A DNA stretch of 64,000 nucleotides from positions 16,274,427 through 16,338,426 of the forward strand of contig CM036767.1 in NCBI GenBank assembly GCA_020796225.1. Reading direction: 5' to 3'. The translations under genes and the position numbers were made by a program. Positions 37,660-48,439 of the stretch are shown here, piece by piece. Origin of the DNA: Arion vulgaris. Lineage: Eukaryota; Mollusca; Gastropoda; Stylommatophora; Arionidae. Under the pieces are notes generated by a model. It ran no database searches and was not told the DNA's origin. It saw only the letters and a list, made by a program, of their open reading frames with translations. How positions within the stretch are numbered: position 1 is the stretch's first letter; each line of letters starts with the position of its first letter.

Positions 37660-37862
37660 CCGCCTGCCCAGCGTGTTCGTAGCGCGTTGGACCATGGGTG
37701 ACTAACCCTCTGTGAGTGCGGGTTCAATTCCGCGGGCTGGCAGAAAAGCCCCAGGTTCCCCAGTTTCACGGTGTTTGTGGCACCAAACCGAAGGGTTACG
37801 GTGTCCATGGCACCGAGCCGAAGAGCTGAAAGCTCAAGTGCTTCTGGATCGGAAAAACACCA
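37660..37862 (+). mobile_element. SINE J, tRNA-derived
   Basis: 77-nt tRNA-like head at 37666-37742 with B box GGTTCAATTCC, then the same body as 23661-23782 (AAACCGAAGGGTTACGGTG, CTTCTGGATCGG). Confidence 0.8.
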
Positions 37863-37924
37863 TTTAACCGCTGAACAGATTCAAAGAGAAATGTTACTTT
37901 GATACAGTGGGGGAAAAAAAGCAA

Positions 37925-38058
37925 AAGGACTTCCATGCAAAAGGTGAATCTCAGAAATAACAGAGGCAGTGAAAACACTATTTATGAAGCGCACACAAAA
38001 GCGCGTTCTAGAAATCTCGTTATCCTGAACTGTGAAGCTAAATAAGATCAGAGAAAAA
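37925..38058 (+). mobile_element. LINE 3' scrap related to 62240-62345
   Basis: GAAGCGCACACAAAAGCGCG, GAAATCTCGTTATCCTGAAC and CAGAGAAAAAG are collinear with the end of the LINE at 61620-62393. Confidence 0.65.
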
Positions 38059-38202
38059 GCAATAGATTTAACAACTGTCATAATTCAATATACGGTCCAT
38101 GAGCAGTCGTAGGACGACAGCTTTATCAATAACCTACTCCCTGACGATCGCTGCTCTTAGTGTAAGCGTTACCCCTCTCTCGTTACCTCGAACCGCCTGT
38201 AT

Positions 38203-38450
38203 GTTGTCGTGGCCCAAATGGGAGCAAATAATAGTAACACTGCAACCTACAAGGCACGTCGTTAGAGGCGACTGAGGTAGGGGTCTAGGAAGCTACCTAG
38301 TCAATAAAAAGCGTCACAGAAATCCGATATGCTGGCCTACTTGTAGGCGTATAACTGACACAACGTACAATCGCTCTTAGGCTAAAATCACATACAAATC
38401 ACAAGAGTGGTTTAAACAAGTGGTCGCTATGGAGCGTTCGAAGGAGAATG
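38203..38450 (+). mobile_element. SINE A copy
   Basis: CGCCTGTATGTTGTCGTGGC to GCTATGGAGCGTTCGAAGG. Confidence 0.75.
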
Positions 38451-38495
38451 ACATGGAACACCTGTATGGACATGGCCAGCTGCTCAAAGTAAGCA

Positions 38496-38830
38496 TTTTG
38501 AGATTGCAGCTCATTGACGATATCCCTCTCAAACCTCCAAGATGAAGTGAAGTAACAATATGATAAACGCAACAGGAAAACGACAAGTAATAGGCTTTCA
38601 GAAAACAGAATGATAGCCAGGTAAGGACTAGGGTAAGTGGTTCGAGTCCGTGTTTGTCTATTTGTTTTTCAGGGCTCTTAATACCTGTTCTGTTTATTTG
38701 TTGATCATTTAGATTGCAAGTCTCATTGACGATATCCGCTCATACTACAACCTTCCGAAGTATGAAGTGAGAGTGTGACACAATAAGGAAACCGCAACCA
38801 GGAAAACGTACAATACAAAGTCTAAATACC
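38496..38830. repeat. Direct duplication of about 110 bp flanking SINE K
   Basis: AGATTGCAGCTCATTGACGATATCC at 38500 (first 20 bases conserved) recurs near 38710. Both are followed by GAAGTGA, a GAC/AATA segment, CGCAAC and AGGAAAACG. The SINE K segment lies between them. Confidence 0.65.
38605..38720 (+). mobile_element. SINE K, tRNA-like
   Basis: GTGGTTCGAGTCCGTGTTTG with GTTTTTCAGGGCTC and ATTTGTTGATCAT is shared with 44565-44695. The B box is GGTTCGAGTCC. Confidence 0.5.
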
Positions 38831-39169
38831 TTGCGGCTGTTACAGCAACAACAGCTGATCGACCTCAGCGCGTCTGCACCATTTCTGGTATCTTTGACAG
38901 TAAGCGCGCCAAAAGCCAACCCAAACTGGCGATGCCTGACATTTTCTCTTTAAAGATCGACACACACACACACAGAGCACATCACTCATATTAACAAGGA
39001 AACTCACCGTTTGCTATACACGTACTGTATATAATTACAGTTTGTCTTTACCCGCATGTCACGACTAGGTCGTGAAGGATCAATTTCTTCTACAATAATC
39101 AATCTTTTCATAATTTCACTATTTTTGGACAGATGCTGGTTTTCTGTCTATATCCTGTCATATCATACA
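38831..39169. other. JNK intron 1, unassigned
   Basis: A short CA run at 38961-38980; otherwise no recognised element. Confidence 0.35.
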
Positions 39170-39177
39170 CCTCTATG

Positions 39178-39340
39178 CAGTGGCGGCTCGTCATTAAGGG
39201 CCAGTGGGGCCGAGCCCCACTAAAAATAATGTATAACGTGTTTTTATTATTTTATAAATTAAAATATAGCAACCAAACACCATGATTTATCCGGAAAAAT
39301 GTCTGGCCCCACCAACAAAAATGATCACGAGCCGCCACTA
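39178..39340. mobile_element. 163-bp MITE with 14-bp inverted repeats
   Basis: Ends are CAGTGGCGGCTCGT and ACGAGCCGCCACTA, complementary except at the outermost base. A perfect 8-bp duplication CCTCTATG lies at 39170-39177 and 39341-39348. The TSD length fits hAT-superfamily transposases. The interior is AT-rich and non-coding. Confidence 0.93.
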
Positions 39341-39515
39341 CCTCTATGTCTTCTACCAATTATTTTCTCTCCTTTTGTTAATGTTGTAACATGGATTTAT
39401 CGCTTCCTGACTAAATATATGCACAATTTCGTGTACATATTCGTGTACACATTCCTTTCAGCATGGATAATAGGGATGACTTGAGTAAACTATATGTCAA
39501 ACGCAAAATATAGAT

Positions 39516-39630
39516 CTTCGAACGTTCCATATCGACCACTTGTTAACCACTCTTTTGATTTGTATGTGATCTGAGACTAAGAGCGATTGTGCGTTGTGAC
39601 AGTTATGCGTCTACAAGTAGGCCAGTTAAG
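39516..39630 (-). mobile_element. SINE A, 3' half only
   Basis: TTCGAACGTTCCATATCGAC to CTACAAGTAGGCCAG, then abruptly replaced by LINE sequence. Confidence 0.75.
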
Positions 39631-39632
39631 GG

Positions 39633-40645
39633 ATACAAACAAAAACACAATACGAAACTCGGCACGCGTAGCCTACATATTTAAGTTTTCAAAAACTGCC
39701 AGAACTAAAAGAAACACTAAGTGAGCTGAATACCGTAAGAAGGGTTGTGCTGCACTTGGATACCATCACAATGTGGCATACCAGGAAACGAGAGAGCAGA
39801 CAAATTAGATAAGGAAGGAGCAACACAGGAACAAAATAATCACCTTTCCAGGAAAAAGAAAACTCATCAAGGTCATTAGAAAAGAAAACCAGCAAACAGA
39901 CAATTACCACTATCTAGATCATATATTCCCAAACTTTTTCGGCCCACCGCCCACTTTGCACAACATAAACTTTGTAACGCCCCCTCCACATTATAACAGT
40001 TTGCCAACACCCCTCCCCACATATATAAATGCTCTATTTTCTCTTTGACATAGAAAATTGATATATATTTCTGTAATACATGGTTTAAACGATTATATGT
40101 ATGAAATAGAAAATCGATTTTTAAAAATGGATCGTGTAAGACGGGCATAAAATGAATTCAAATTTTAAATGATTATTCAATCGCAAAAATAATTTATTTT
40201 AAATTATTTCTTATTAATTTCTTCTTTAAGGCGCCACCGATCCCTAATCGCCTGAATACCCTCCAAATTCTTCTGAACCCACTATCGCCCCCTAGAACGC
40301 TTCAGCGCCCACTGGGGGTGGTACCGCCCACTTTGGGAAACGCTGATCTAGATAGAGCAAGGCAGATGGTATTGTTTCGACTCAGAACTGGACACAGCAG
40401 ACTAAACAGACACCTACACAGACTAAAACTAGCTCCATCATCCACATGTGGACAGACAGCACAGACAGCCGAACACATCTTGCAAGATTGTCACCTGATG
40501 AATCAACTGCGGAAAGAACACTAGCCAACAGAGACAGACATCAGCTGTTTGGAAGCTTTGATGAACTAACAAACACAACAACATACACCCAGAGAACCGG
40601 ACTCATTGTGTAGACATTGAACACCAAAGACCGAGAAGAAGATGT
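39633..40645 (+). mobile_element. Jockey-like LINE 3' end, split by hAT MITE
   Basis: The left part (39633-39911) carries a broken RNase H end (VLH, ITMWHTRKRESRQ, matching the usual HWIPSHCGIPGNE layout). The right part (40354-40645) reads FRLRTGHSRLNRHLHRLK and TAQTAEHILQDC. The 3' end is GAGAAGAAG at 40635. The MITE occupies 39920-40345. Confidence 0.8.
39920..40345 (-). mobile_element. Complete hAT MITE inside LINE, 426 bp
   Basis: Ends are CATATATTCCCAAACTTTTT and CCCACTTTGGGAAACGCTG. A perfect 8-bp duplication ATCTAGAT lies at 39912-39919 and 40346-40353. Removing the element joins the two LINE halves. Confidence 0.95.
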
Positions 40646-40694
40646 GAAATTTCTTCGTTGTCTTTAACTGACACCTCTTCTAATGAAACAGTAT

Positions 40695-41505
40695 CTCTCT
40701 CTCTCTCTCTTTGCCTTTTACCCAGGTTTGGGCATAGGCCCTCAACCAACTCATGCCAAGTCTTCCTATCTCTAGCTATCTCCTGCAGCTCCCTCCAGCT
40801 CTTCTTTATATTGTTGATCTCCGCCTCCAAATCTCGTCTCCATGTATTTCTCGGCCTCCTTTTCTTTCGCTGTCCCTGCGGGTTCCAGGCAAGGACCCTT
40901 CTTGTTATATTCCCCTCCGGTTTTCGCAAAGTGTGTCCTATCCAGCGCCAGCGTCTTTTTTAACCTGTTCGTTCACTGGAATCTGTCTTGTTCTCTCCAT
41001 AAGTTCCTCATTTGTGACCTATCATACCATCTTATTCCCTCTATTCTGCGCAGACACCAGTTGATGAATGTTTGCAATTTATACGTTATTATTTTAGTTG
41101 TTCTCCATGTTTCTGACCCATACAGTAGAACTGCTTTAACATTAGAGTTAAATATCCGAATTTTGTTCTAGATTTGATTTCTTTGGACTTCCAAATGTTT
41201 CCCAGTGCAATGAAAGCTCCTCTTGCCTTCTGTATTCTTATTTTAACATCTCTATCTGTTCCACCCTCTTTGTCTACGTTGCTGCCCAAATATGTGTATG
41301 ATTCTACCTCTTGAAGTGGGATTTCCCCAGGGAGATCGAGTTGTCGTTTGTTTGGTTAATTCTCAATATCTTTGTCTTTCCCTTATGAATGTTCAGCCCT
41401 AGTTGCTGGGACCTTTGATTCAATGTGTTTAGCTTATCCTGCATCTGATTTCGTGTATGTGACAGAAGGGCTATATCATCAGCGAAGTCCAGATCATCTA
41501 GTTGC
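40695..41505 (-). mobile_element. RTE LINE, 5'-truncated, perfect target duplication
   Basis: Same family as 164-3369. The minus strand reads [54 protein letters not shown] and ends in a (GA)n tail (CT run at 40695-40711). A 16-bp duplication TCTAATGAAACAGTAT flanks it (40679-40694, 41506-41521). Few frame breaks remain, so it is younger than the full-length copy. Confidence 0.95.
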
Positions 41506-41521
41506 TCTAATGAAACAGTAT

Positions 41522-41854
41522 GCTGTAGCATCAAATCACGCTTTGTGTGCGTGCATGCAAGCGTTTATTCATTATCCAAGCTTTACATCCACATATCAGG
41601 TGGTCATAATGCCGCCGAATACCTGCTTCAGGCATGAGTAGTATATGATTGTATCGTATAATAGTATATGATATGCATGATCGCGTGCCTAATGATTACA
41701 GAAGACGGACAATACAAATGTCAAATAACCACAGGCAGCTGAAAATCGATAAGATTAGCTGGACATCCACTGTCCGGGCACAAATAATTGATATACAATT
41801 CTTTTAAATCTTACAAATGTTTATCGTTCTGAATAATGACAATGGGCTAGGAAC
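41522..41854. other. JNK intron 1, unassigned
   Basis: No recognised element. Confidence 0.35.
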
Positions 41855-41968
41855 TGTCGTCAGTGCTACGGAGTTCGTGAATTGTCGCTGAGATCTACAT
41901 GTGCAAGAAAAAAACCCGCATGACAAATGATTATTCAACGAAGTGCAATGATGATGGTTCAATCACTT
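41855..41968 (+). mobile_element. SINE F, 5'-truncated
   Basis: GTCAGTGCTACGGAGTTCG and TGATTATTCAACGAAGTGCA match the SINE F 3' half. Confidence 0.6.
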
Positions 41969-42100
41969 TCTGGTGTGGTCGATTTCCTACTCTATATAGC
42001 CGAACCCGGGAATTCTGAGTTGGAAGAATTGGGAATTGTCGTCGTGACTGCTGTTTCAGCGGATATTGTCAACTGGATGAAAGTAATTAAACACTTCTTC

Positions 42101-42884
42101 CGCCCGAGTGGTTACCGGGGCCCAAATTTGGGGTGTAAAGAATAGAACCACTGTTAACTGCCACGCATGTCGTAAGAAATAACTAAGGAGGTTTGGCTGA
42201 AATCGGATGCATGTGCCCGCTAGGGAATGCTAACACGAAATAAATGCTTGCAGAAAACGGATGCACCAGGCCGTCAGGCGCATAACATGGTGCAACGACC
42301 CTTCACAATGAGGAATGGGATAACGAATTCTACGGTTGCCAATCTGCCTCGGAGATTTAGCCACGCAGTAAGAATCTCAGACCTACCATCATGAGGGTGG
42401 CCAAAACTTACTGGGGAAGAGGGCGGCACAAACGGGGAAACAGAAATCATAGGAATAATATCCTACAGAACTGTTCCCAGTATGCAGACTTGAGAACAAA
42501 GAGGTGGCCCACTTACGCTAGCGTCCAAGACAAATTCTATCTATGGCGTGGCTGATAATCTGAGGCAGACGGCTGCCTTTATTAGAGAATCCGAAATCCC
42601 AATCTAGTGAGAACGCAGAAGACAAACTGTATGGCGTGGCTGATAATCTGAGACAGACGGCAGCCTTTATTAGAGAATCCGAAATCCCAATCTAGTGAGA
42701 ACGCAGAAGACAAACTGTGGCGTGGCTGATAATCTGAGGCAGAGCAGCCTTTATTAGAGAATGAAATCCCAATCTAGTGAGAACGCAGAAGACAACTGTA
42801 TGGCGTGGCTGATAATCTGAGGCAGACGGCAGCCTTTATTAGAGAATCCGAAATCCCAATCTAGTGAGAACGCAGAAGAAGAAA
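42101..42884 (+). mobile_element. SINE D with fourfold 3' end
   Basis: Head CGCCCGAGTGGTTACCGGGG, then GCAGAAAACGGATGCACCAG. The LINE-derived segment reads CGRGRHKRGNRNHR and QYADLRTKRWP. A duplication ACACTT[C/T]TTC flanks the element (42091-42100, 42885-42894), placing the insertion in the tail of the minus-strand SINE A at 42895. Its last 88 bp are present four times. Confidence 0.8.
42529..42878 (+). repeat. 88-bp tandem repeat of the SINE D 3' end, four units
   Basis: Units at 42529-42620, 42621-42708, 42709-42790 and 42791-42878 each start GACAAA-type and contain GGCGTGGCTGATAATCTGAG, ending TAGTGAGAACGCAGAA. Other SINE D copies have one unit. Confidence 0.93.
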
Positions 42885-42894
42885 ACACTTTTTC

Positions 42895-43137
42895 GAACGC
42901 TTCATATCGAGCACTTGTTAACCACTCTTTGTGATTTTATGTGATCTGAGCCTAAAAGCGATTTACATTGTGCCAGTTATGCGCCTACACGTAGGCCAGC
43001 ACATCCAATTTCTGCGTTGCTTTTTATTTACTAGGATAGCATCCCTAGTGGCTACATTAGGCGCCTCTTACGACATGCATTGTAGGTCGCAGTGGTACTA
43101 TTCTTTGCTTCCTTGCGGGCCCAGGCACCCACGGGCG
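42895..43137 (-). mobile_element. SINE A copy
   Basis: GAACGCTTCATATCGAGCAC to GGCCCAGGCACCCACGGGCG. Confidence 0.8.
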
Positions 43138-43616
43138 GAAAGTTCTTCAAATAGTGGAATCAGTTTGCTCTACCTCACACGCAAAATCTCTCCCACCACT
43201 ATTCCATCTTTTTTTTTTCTACTTCACTCCTGCTTGCTTTAATCTACCTCACAACATCCCACACATCTTTAAAACACACTCCTCCTCTCCTGTTATATAT
43301 TTAATTCCACAATCTTAACTTGGCAACTACTCCCTCTCCCAACATCCGCTCCAAATACAACATTTAAACGGAAATCAATAAAACATTAGATAAAGCAATA
43401 TTAAACAACACTCTAATTGAATAATATTCTAAAAATCGTTGATATCTCTCTCGCTCTGTTCTCTTATTTCATTACAGATCCAGTACTTTTGTTTATCCTT
43501 ACTACCGCTTCCTTTATACATATTGTCATTTATTAAATTTGGTATCCACATTCTCCCCCATTAGCAATGACATATCCATATATTCATACACTTCATTTAT
43601 CATTTACCAGTTGTTC
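43138..43616. other. JNK intron 1, unassigned
   Basis: C/T- and AT-rich with no recognised element. Confidence 0.35.
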
Positions 43617-44140
43617 GCCCGTGTAGTGCTGGCGCCCGCAAGGGAAGCAAAGAATAATACCACTGCAACCTACAATGCATGTCGTAAGAGGCGACTGATG
43701 TAGGACCTAAGGATGCTACCCTAGTAAATAAAAAACAGCGCAAAAATCGGATGTGCTGGCCTACTTATAAGTGCATAACTGGCACAACGTACAATCGCTC
43801 TTAGGCTCGGATCACATACAAATCAAACAAGAGTGGTTGACAAGTGGTCGATCGCCCGAGTGGTTACCGGGGCCCAAGTTTGGGGTGTAAAGAATAGAAC
43901 CACTGTTATAGAACCTGACACGCATGTCGTAAGAGGCGACTAATGAGGTTTGGATGAAATCGGATGCATGTGTCCTAAACGTGTAAAAGTCTATGTGTTT
44001 AGGGGCCTACCAAACCAATGTGCAACGTATACACGTTCTTGGCAAAGATGAAACATATCACAAAGAGTGATTAAAATTGGTCGTAAAGAACGAACGCAAA
44101 GAAGAAGAAGAAGAAGTGGTCGATATGGAGCGTTCGAAGA
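43617..44140 (+). mobile_element. SINE A interrupted by SINE B
   Basis: SINE A runs from CGCCCGTGTAGTGCTGGCGC to AAGTGGTCGAT at 43852 and resumes with ATGGAGCGTTCGAAG after 44124. Confidence 0.85.
43853..44113 (+). mobile_element. SINE B, complete, inside SINE A
   Basis: 261 bp from CGCCCGAGTGGTTACCGGGG to a (GAA)n tail, flanked by the perfect 11-bp duplication AAGTGGTCGAT (43842-43852, 44114-44124). Body: ACGTGTAAAAGTCTATGTG, ACGTATACACGTTCTTGGC, GATTAAAATTGGTCGTAAAG. Confidence 0.95.
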
Positions 44141-44231
44141 TTTACAAGTTGATGAACGTATATCAATTCTTCACCAATTTTATATTCCTTTTGTTCATGC
44201 ACTCCATTCATCAATTGCAAAGTAATGTTTT

Positions 44232-44416
44232 TTCTTCCAAAACTTCATATCGACCACGCTAAGGGAAGTAGGCCAGCACATCCTATTTCTGTGAAGCTTT
44301 TTATTTACTAAGAGCTTTCCTAGTCCCCTACCTCAATCGCCTCTTACGATATGCCTTGTAGGTAGTAGTGTTATTATTCTTTATTTCCAAAACGGGCTCC
44401 GGCAACACACGGGCGC
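44232..44416 (-). mobile_element. SINE A copy with internal deletion
   Basis: CTTCCAAAACTTCATATCGA to GGCTCCGGCAACACACGGGC. The CTTGTTAACC to CCAGTTATGC segment is missing. Confidence 0.75.
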
Positions 44417-44564
44417 AAATTAATTTATCAATATGCTCACATCGTCAATTTATTTATATTCATTTATATATATACATCGTCTCTGATATCAATAATGTGT
44501 ATAGCTTCGTTAACAACAATCGTGAATGAATAGCTGGCTGGTTGTGTTCGTAAGAACGCTCGTA

Positions 44565-44695
44565 TTGCTAGGCTATGTCATGGGTGCAGTAAGAAATACG
44601 GTTAAGTTGTTTGAATCCTGTGTTTGGTCATTTGTTTTTTCAGGAGCTCCTAATACTTGTACACTGTCTATTTATTGATCATATCCGCTGTTTCC
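44565..44695 (+). mobile_element. SINE K, tRNA-like
   Basis: GTTGTTTGAATCCTGTGTTT, TTTTTCAGGAGCTCCTAATA and TATTTATTGATCAT match 38630-38710. Confidence 0.5.
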
Positions 44696-44741
44696 CCTAG
44701 GGTTTTACAATAAAAAAAACTCCTTGTTCTTATCAACAATC

Positions 44742-44932
44742 AATAGATTAGTGGTTAGTGCACTTGTTTCGTAGGCACCTGGTTCCAGGATTCAAATTCT
44801 GGAGTGGAATTTTTTCCAAAATAGCATGTCGACCCATCCTTCATTGGGCATCAAAGAAACACTGGGTGGTAAAAAAAAAAGTAGCCAACGTGATGCTGAC
44901 CACCACATGACCCATCATGTGTACAGTTGGTT
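44742..44932 (+). mobile_element. SINE G, tRNA-headed
   Basis: ATTAGTGGTTAGTGCACTTG (A-box region), GGATTCAAATTCTGG (B box), then CATTGGGCATCAAAGAAACA and the CCAACGTGATGCTGACCACC end. Confidence 0.6.
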
Positions 44933-45384
44933 ACAGACAAATACGGGACTAACACCGTATTTCGAAATATCTCTTGGTATGAAAACAAGTTATTGACTTT
45001 ATTTTTGTTATTCTTAAGTTGTTTTCCTTCCCGTGCACGTTCAAGTAACCTCATGTATTTCCTATGTTTTCATATCCCCACACACGTTCCAGTAGTCCCA
45101 CTTATTTTCTATCCAATATGCGGTTTTTTGTTGTGTTTTTTTTTGGGTTATATAAATCATGCAATATGAAATGCCCAGGCAATCTTGTATATTACGCAAA
45201 CGTCAATTTGACCTTTCCTAACTGTCAATTTCAAAGTCCCACGGATTGGAAGAAATACAGAGATTAGATGGTCAGACATTGCTAAGTTATCGCATCCAAC
45301 AAACACACAGACCAGTACGCTCCTTATCTTGATGGCTGTTTTCTTTTAGACCGTCGGTTAGATGAGGACACGTCTATACTGTGA
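44933..45384. other. JNK intron 1, unassigned
   Basis: No recognised element. Confidence 0.35.
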
Positions 45385-45485
45385 TTGAGTCTCGATTGTG
45401 TAGTGGTTAGTCCACTTGCTTCGTAGATGCACAGTCCCAGGTTTAAATTTTCCAGTTAGAGGTGGGGTTTTTTCCCGAACCTTCT
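45385..45485 (+). mobile_element. SINE G, head only
   Basis: GTGTAGTGGTTAGTCCACTT and CCCAGGTTTAAATTTTCC correspond to the head of the copy at 44742. The body is absent. Confidence 0.5.
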
Positions 45486-45494
45486 TTAAATGAG

Positions 45495-45840
45495 TCTCCT
45501 CTCGGGATATATAGGCCTTTCCCATCTCCTCTTTCCCTGCGGGTTCCAAAACAGTACATGTCTTGCAATGCTTCCGGTCGGTCTTCTCAATGTGTGTCCT
45601 ATCCATTGTCAGCGTTTCTTCCTTAGCTCTTTCTACACTGGTATCTGCTTAGTTCTTTCTCTTGAGTTCCTCGTTCGTAATCTTATCATTCCATCGCAGT
45701 CTCTCTATTCTACGTAAACATCCATTTATGAAGGTCTGTAGTTTTCTGGTGTTCTCATTGCAAATTGTGTACCTAAATTGGGTACCTGAATAACACTGGT
45801 ACATAAAGGCAGCCGGTGGGATGCTAGTCCCATCACTCAA
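45495..45840 (-). mobile_element. RTE LINE C-terminal fragment
   Basis: Minus strand ENTRKLQTFINGCLRRIER and LRWNDKITNEELKR; then the WNPQG-equivalent region GTTTTGGAACCCGCAGGGA. Confidence 0.75.
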
Positions 45841-46039
45841 CCTGTGCGGCTGGTCGAATTAAAATGTGGGCGTAACACCCTACTCCCAACTGTACCACAT
45901 GGTATTTTCCTTTTGCGTCCACTCTTGTACACTACTTTTTGGCGCCTCTCTGTGATCTTTAGGTAGATGATCCAAAAATATATTGTGCTGCCAGTTTTAA
46001 CATCGTTAGATAGCGGGTTCTTTTCTTTTTCATCACCGT

Positions 46040-46560
46040 TCAACTCCCAACGGAGCACAGGTCTTCAACAAACTTCTTCCAGCTCTTCCTCTCTCTTGCC
46101 ATCCCTTTCCAAGTGTTACCTATCCTTTTAATGAGACTCCTCTTCAAGTATATCTAGGTCTTCCCCATCTCCTCTTTTCCTGCGCATTCCAAAACAGTGC
46201 ATGTCCTGCATTGCTTCCGGTCGGTCGTCTCAATCTGTGTCCTATCCATTGCCAACGTCTCTTCCTTAGTTCTTTCTCTTGAGTTCCTCGTTTGTAATCT
46301 TATCATACCATCGCAGTCTCTATTCTAGGTCAACATCCATTTATAAAGGTCTGTAGTTTCCTGGTGGTGTTTTTTTGTTGTCCTCCATGTTTCCGAGTAT
46401 AGAACAGCACGACTTCACATTGATTGAAGTTTCAGCTGTGTTTGTTTTGATCTCCTTTGACTTCCATTTACCAATGATAGCCTTACTTTGTAATCTTATC
46501 TTGAATCTTGTTTGTTCACCCCCTGTATCATGTTGCTACCAAGGTGTGTAAAGGTCACTG
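46040..46560 (-). mobile_element. RTE LINE C-terminal fragment, same family as 45495
   Basis: ATGGAGGACAACAAAAAAAC, ATGGATGTTGACCTAGAATA, ATTGAGACGACCGACCGGAA on the minus strand; frame broken throughout. Confidence 0.7.
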
Positions 46561-47235
46561 AGGTAGGCTGAGCACCGCGAAAGCATGCGAATGTGTTTAA
46601 CCAGCTTACAGAAACTATCATCATGAACCAGATTTGGAGGCTTAAGATGCCTGAAGGAGATTATAGAAGTCAGCGCAGTAACAGGCTGCAAATGTTTAAA
46701 GAGCAAAACAGATATAGAAAAACAAGGACATATCTTGAAATGTGAAATGGTTATGCATATAGAAAGGAACTAATCACTGAAATCTACAGGCACATGTTGA
46801 TGATGACTGCGGTCTGAAATGGCTCTATGGTATAGTGTAGATAGCCTGTCTCATCAAGGAGAGTAACTTGACTGAGGACGTGCAAATGTCCATGAGCAAT
46901 AGACAAGCAACAGAGCTCAGATCCATTGACATGCTCAAAAAACCAATACAGATAAGAAAGATCAAAGCTAGAATTCAAGATGTTTATTTAAGATCATACT
47001 AGTCTCTCTTTATTCCTAATCTGTTTGCCACAGATCAGGATAAGAAGAAAATTTCTAGAACAGGCTTTGTGTGCTCTTTCTTTCCTGCCTGTTATTTCTG
47101 TGATCTACCTTCTGCATGGACAACATTTTGCTTGTATCCATTTTATCAGAGTAACAGTGGAGTAACAGTGCATTGAGGTGCTATTCTGTCCATTGAAATC
47201 TGCACAAGTAACTGAACTTTCCATTTTGAATGCTC
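46561..47235. other. JNK intron 1, unassigned
   Basis: No secure similarity. Confidence 0.35.
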
Positions 47236-47456
47236 TTCTTCAACGTCCATATCGACCACTCAACACTGTGCGATTTGTATGTCATCTGAGCAAGAGTGAT
47301 TGTCTACGAAGTATGCTACAAGTAGCCAGCACATCCGATTTCTGTACGCTTTATTTATAGGGTAGCTTCTAGCCCCTACAGCACTTCACAGACAACCTGC
47401 AGGTTGCAGTGTTACTATTCTTTGCTCCGTTGAGCTCCAGCAACACATGGGAGAAA
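47236..47456 (-). mobile_element. SINE A, worn copy with many small deletions
   Basis: CAACGTCCATATCGACCACT to GAGCTCCAGCAACACATGGG in order, but about 40-50 bp shorter than other copies through many small losses. Confidence 0.7.
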
Positions 47457-48430
47457 CAGATATAAAACACTTCACAAAATTTAATATTAGTAGTATGGAA
47501 GGATTAGCCTGATTCATAATTTGGCCAATCCACTTGAAAAAGAGGTTCCTCACGTGATGCAAGAGAATCCAAAAAGAAATTTAAGGGCAGCAACTTCCAT
47601 GACAAAATTCTGAAAGGATAAGAATTGTTTTTTATAGTTGTAGTATTGTTTAGAGTCATTGTTGGTAGGATCTAAATTCAAAACCCCTAGTCAAGAAGCT
47701 TGTCTGAATTGCAGACACTAAAAAAAGGACAAGAAAACGTTCATCAAAATAAGTCATGGTGAGATATAAATACAAATGACAGCCGAATCATAGGGGAACA
47801 ATAAACATAGCAGTTATACAAGAACAACATTGCAGACAGCAATAAACATAGCAGTTTATACAGAGACAACATTAGATACAGACAATGGTTCAAACAAGCA
47901 ATACAGTATTAGTTGAGTCAGTGACGGATAATAAAGTCTAGTGTTTGCCTATCACTAAAACAAGAGGTTATGGATTCAATCCCATGTGAGCATAATGGTC
48001 TTACCACAAAAGAAAAGGATGATTAAATCAAGGAAAGCTACAAATACCAAACAAGATGATTATTATAATATAGCAGATTAGAACAAGTTGTCATTTGCGC
48101 CTTAGAAACAGACATGACTCAACAGCCAATGTATAAAATTCAAGATTGGCAATCAGCCATGGCAGGCACACACAAACTGCAGAACTGCTCAAATACTTCA
48201 AGATGCTATGATAACGAGGCAAACCACTGGCTAAGAAACAACACTCTACAGAAAACTAGATGGACCTTGTGAGCTACAAAAGAAAAGTGAAGTTCATACA
48301 AGAGGGCAACATTGAATATATAGACAATATTTCAAACGAAAGGAAGAAGGATCAACACACCAGATTAACCAACTCAAGGAGTTTAGAATAATCAGAATGG
48401 TTCACATTTACAAAAACAGGAATGATGTCA
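47457..48430. other. JNK intron 1, mostly unassigned
   Basis: A roughly 50-bp direct duplication (CAATAAACATAGCAGTT) lies at 47799-47860. A tRNA-like scrap with GGATTCAATCCCATG lies near 47972. The rest is unassigned. Confidence 0.35.
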
Positions 48431-48439
48431 TGGTTCTAC

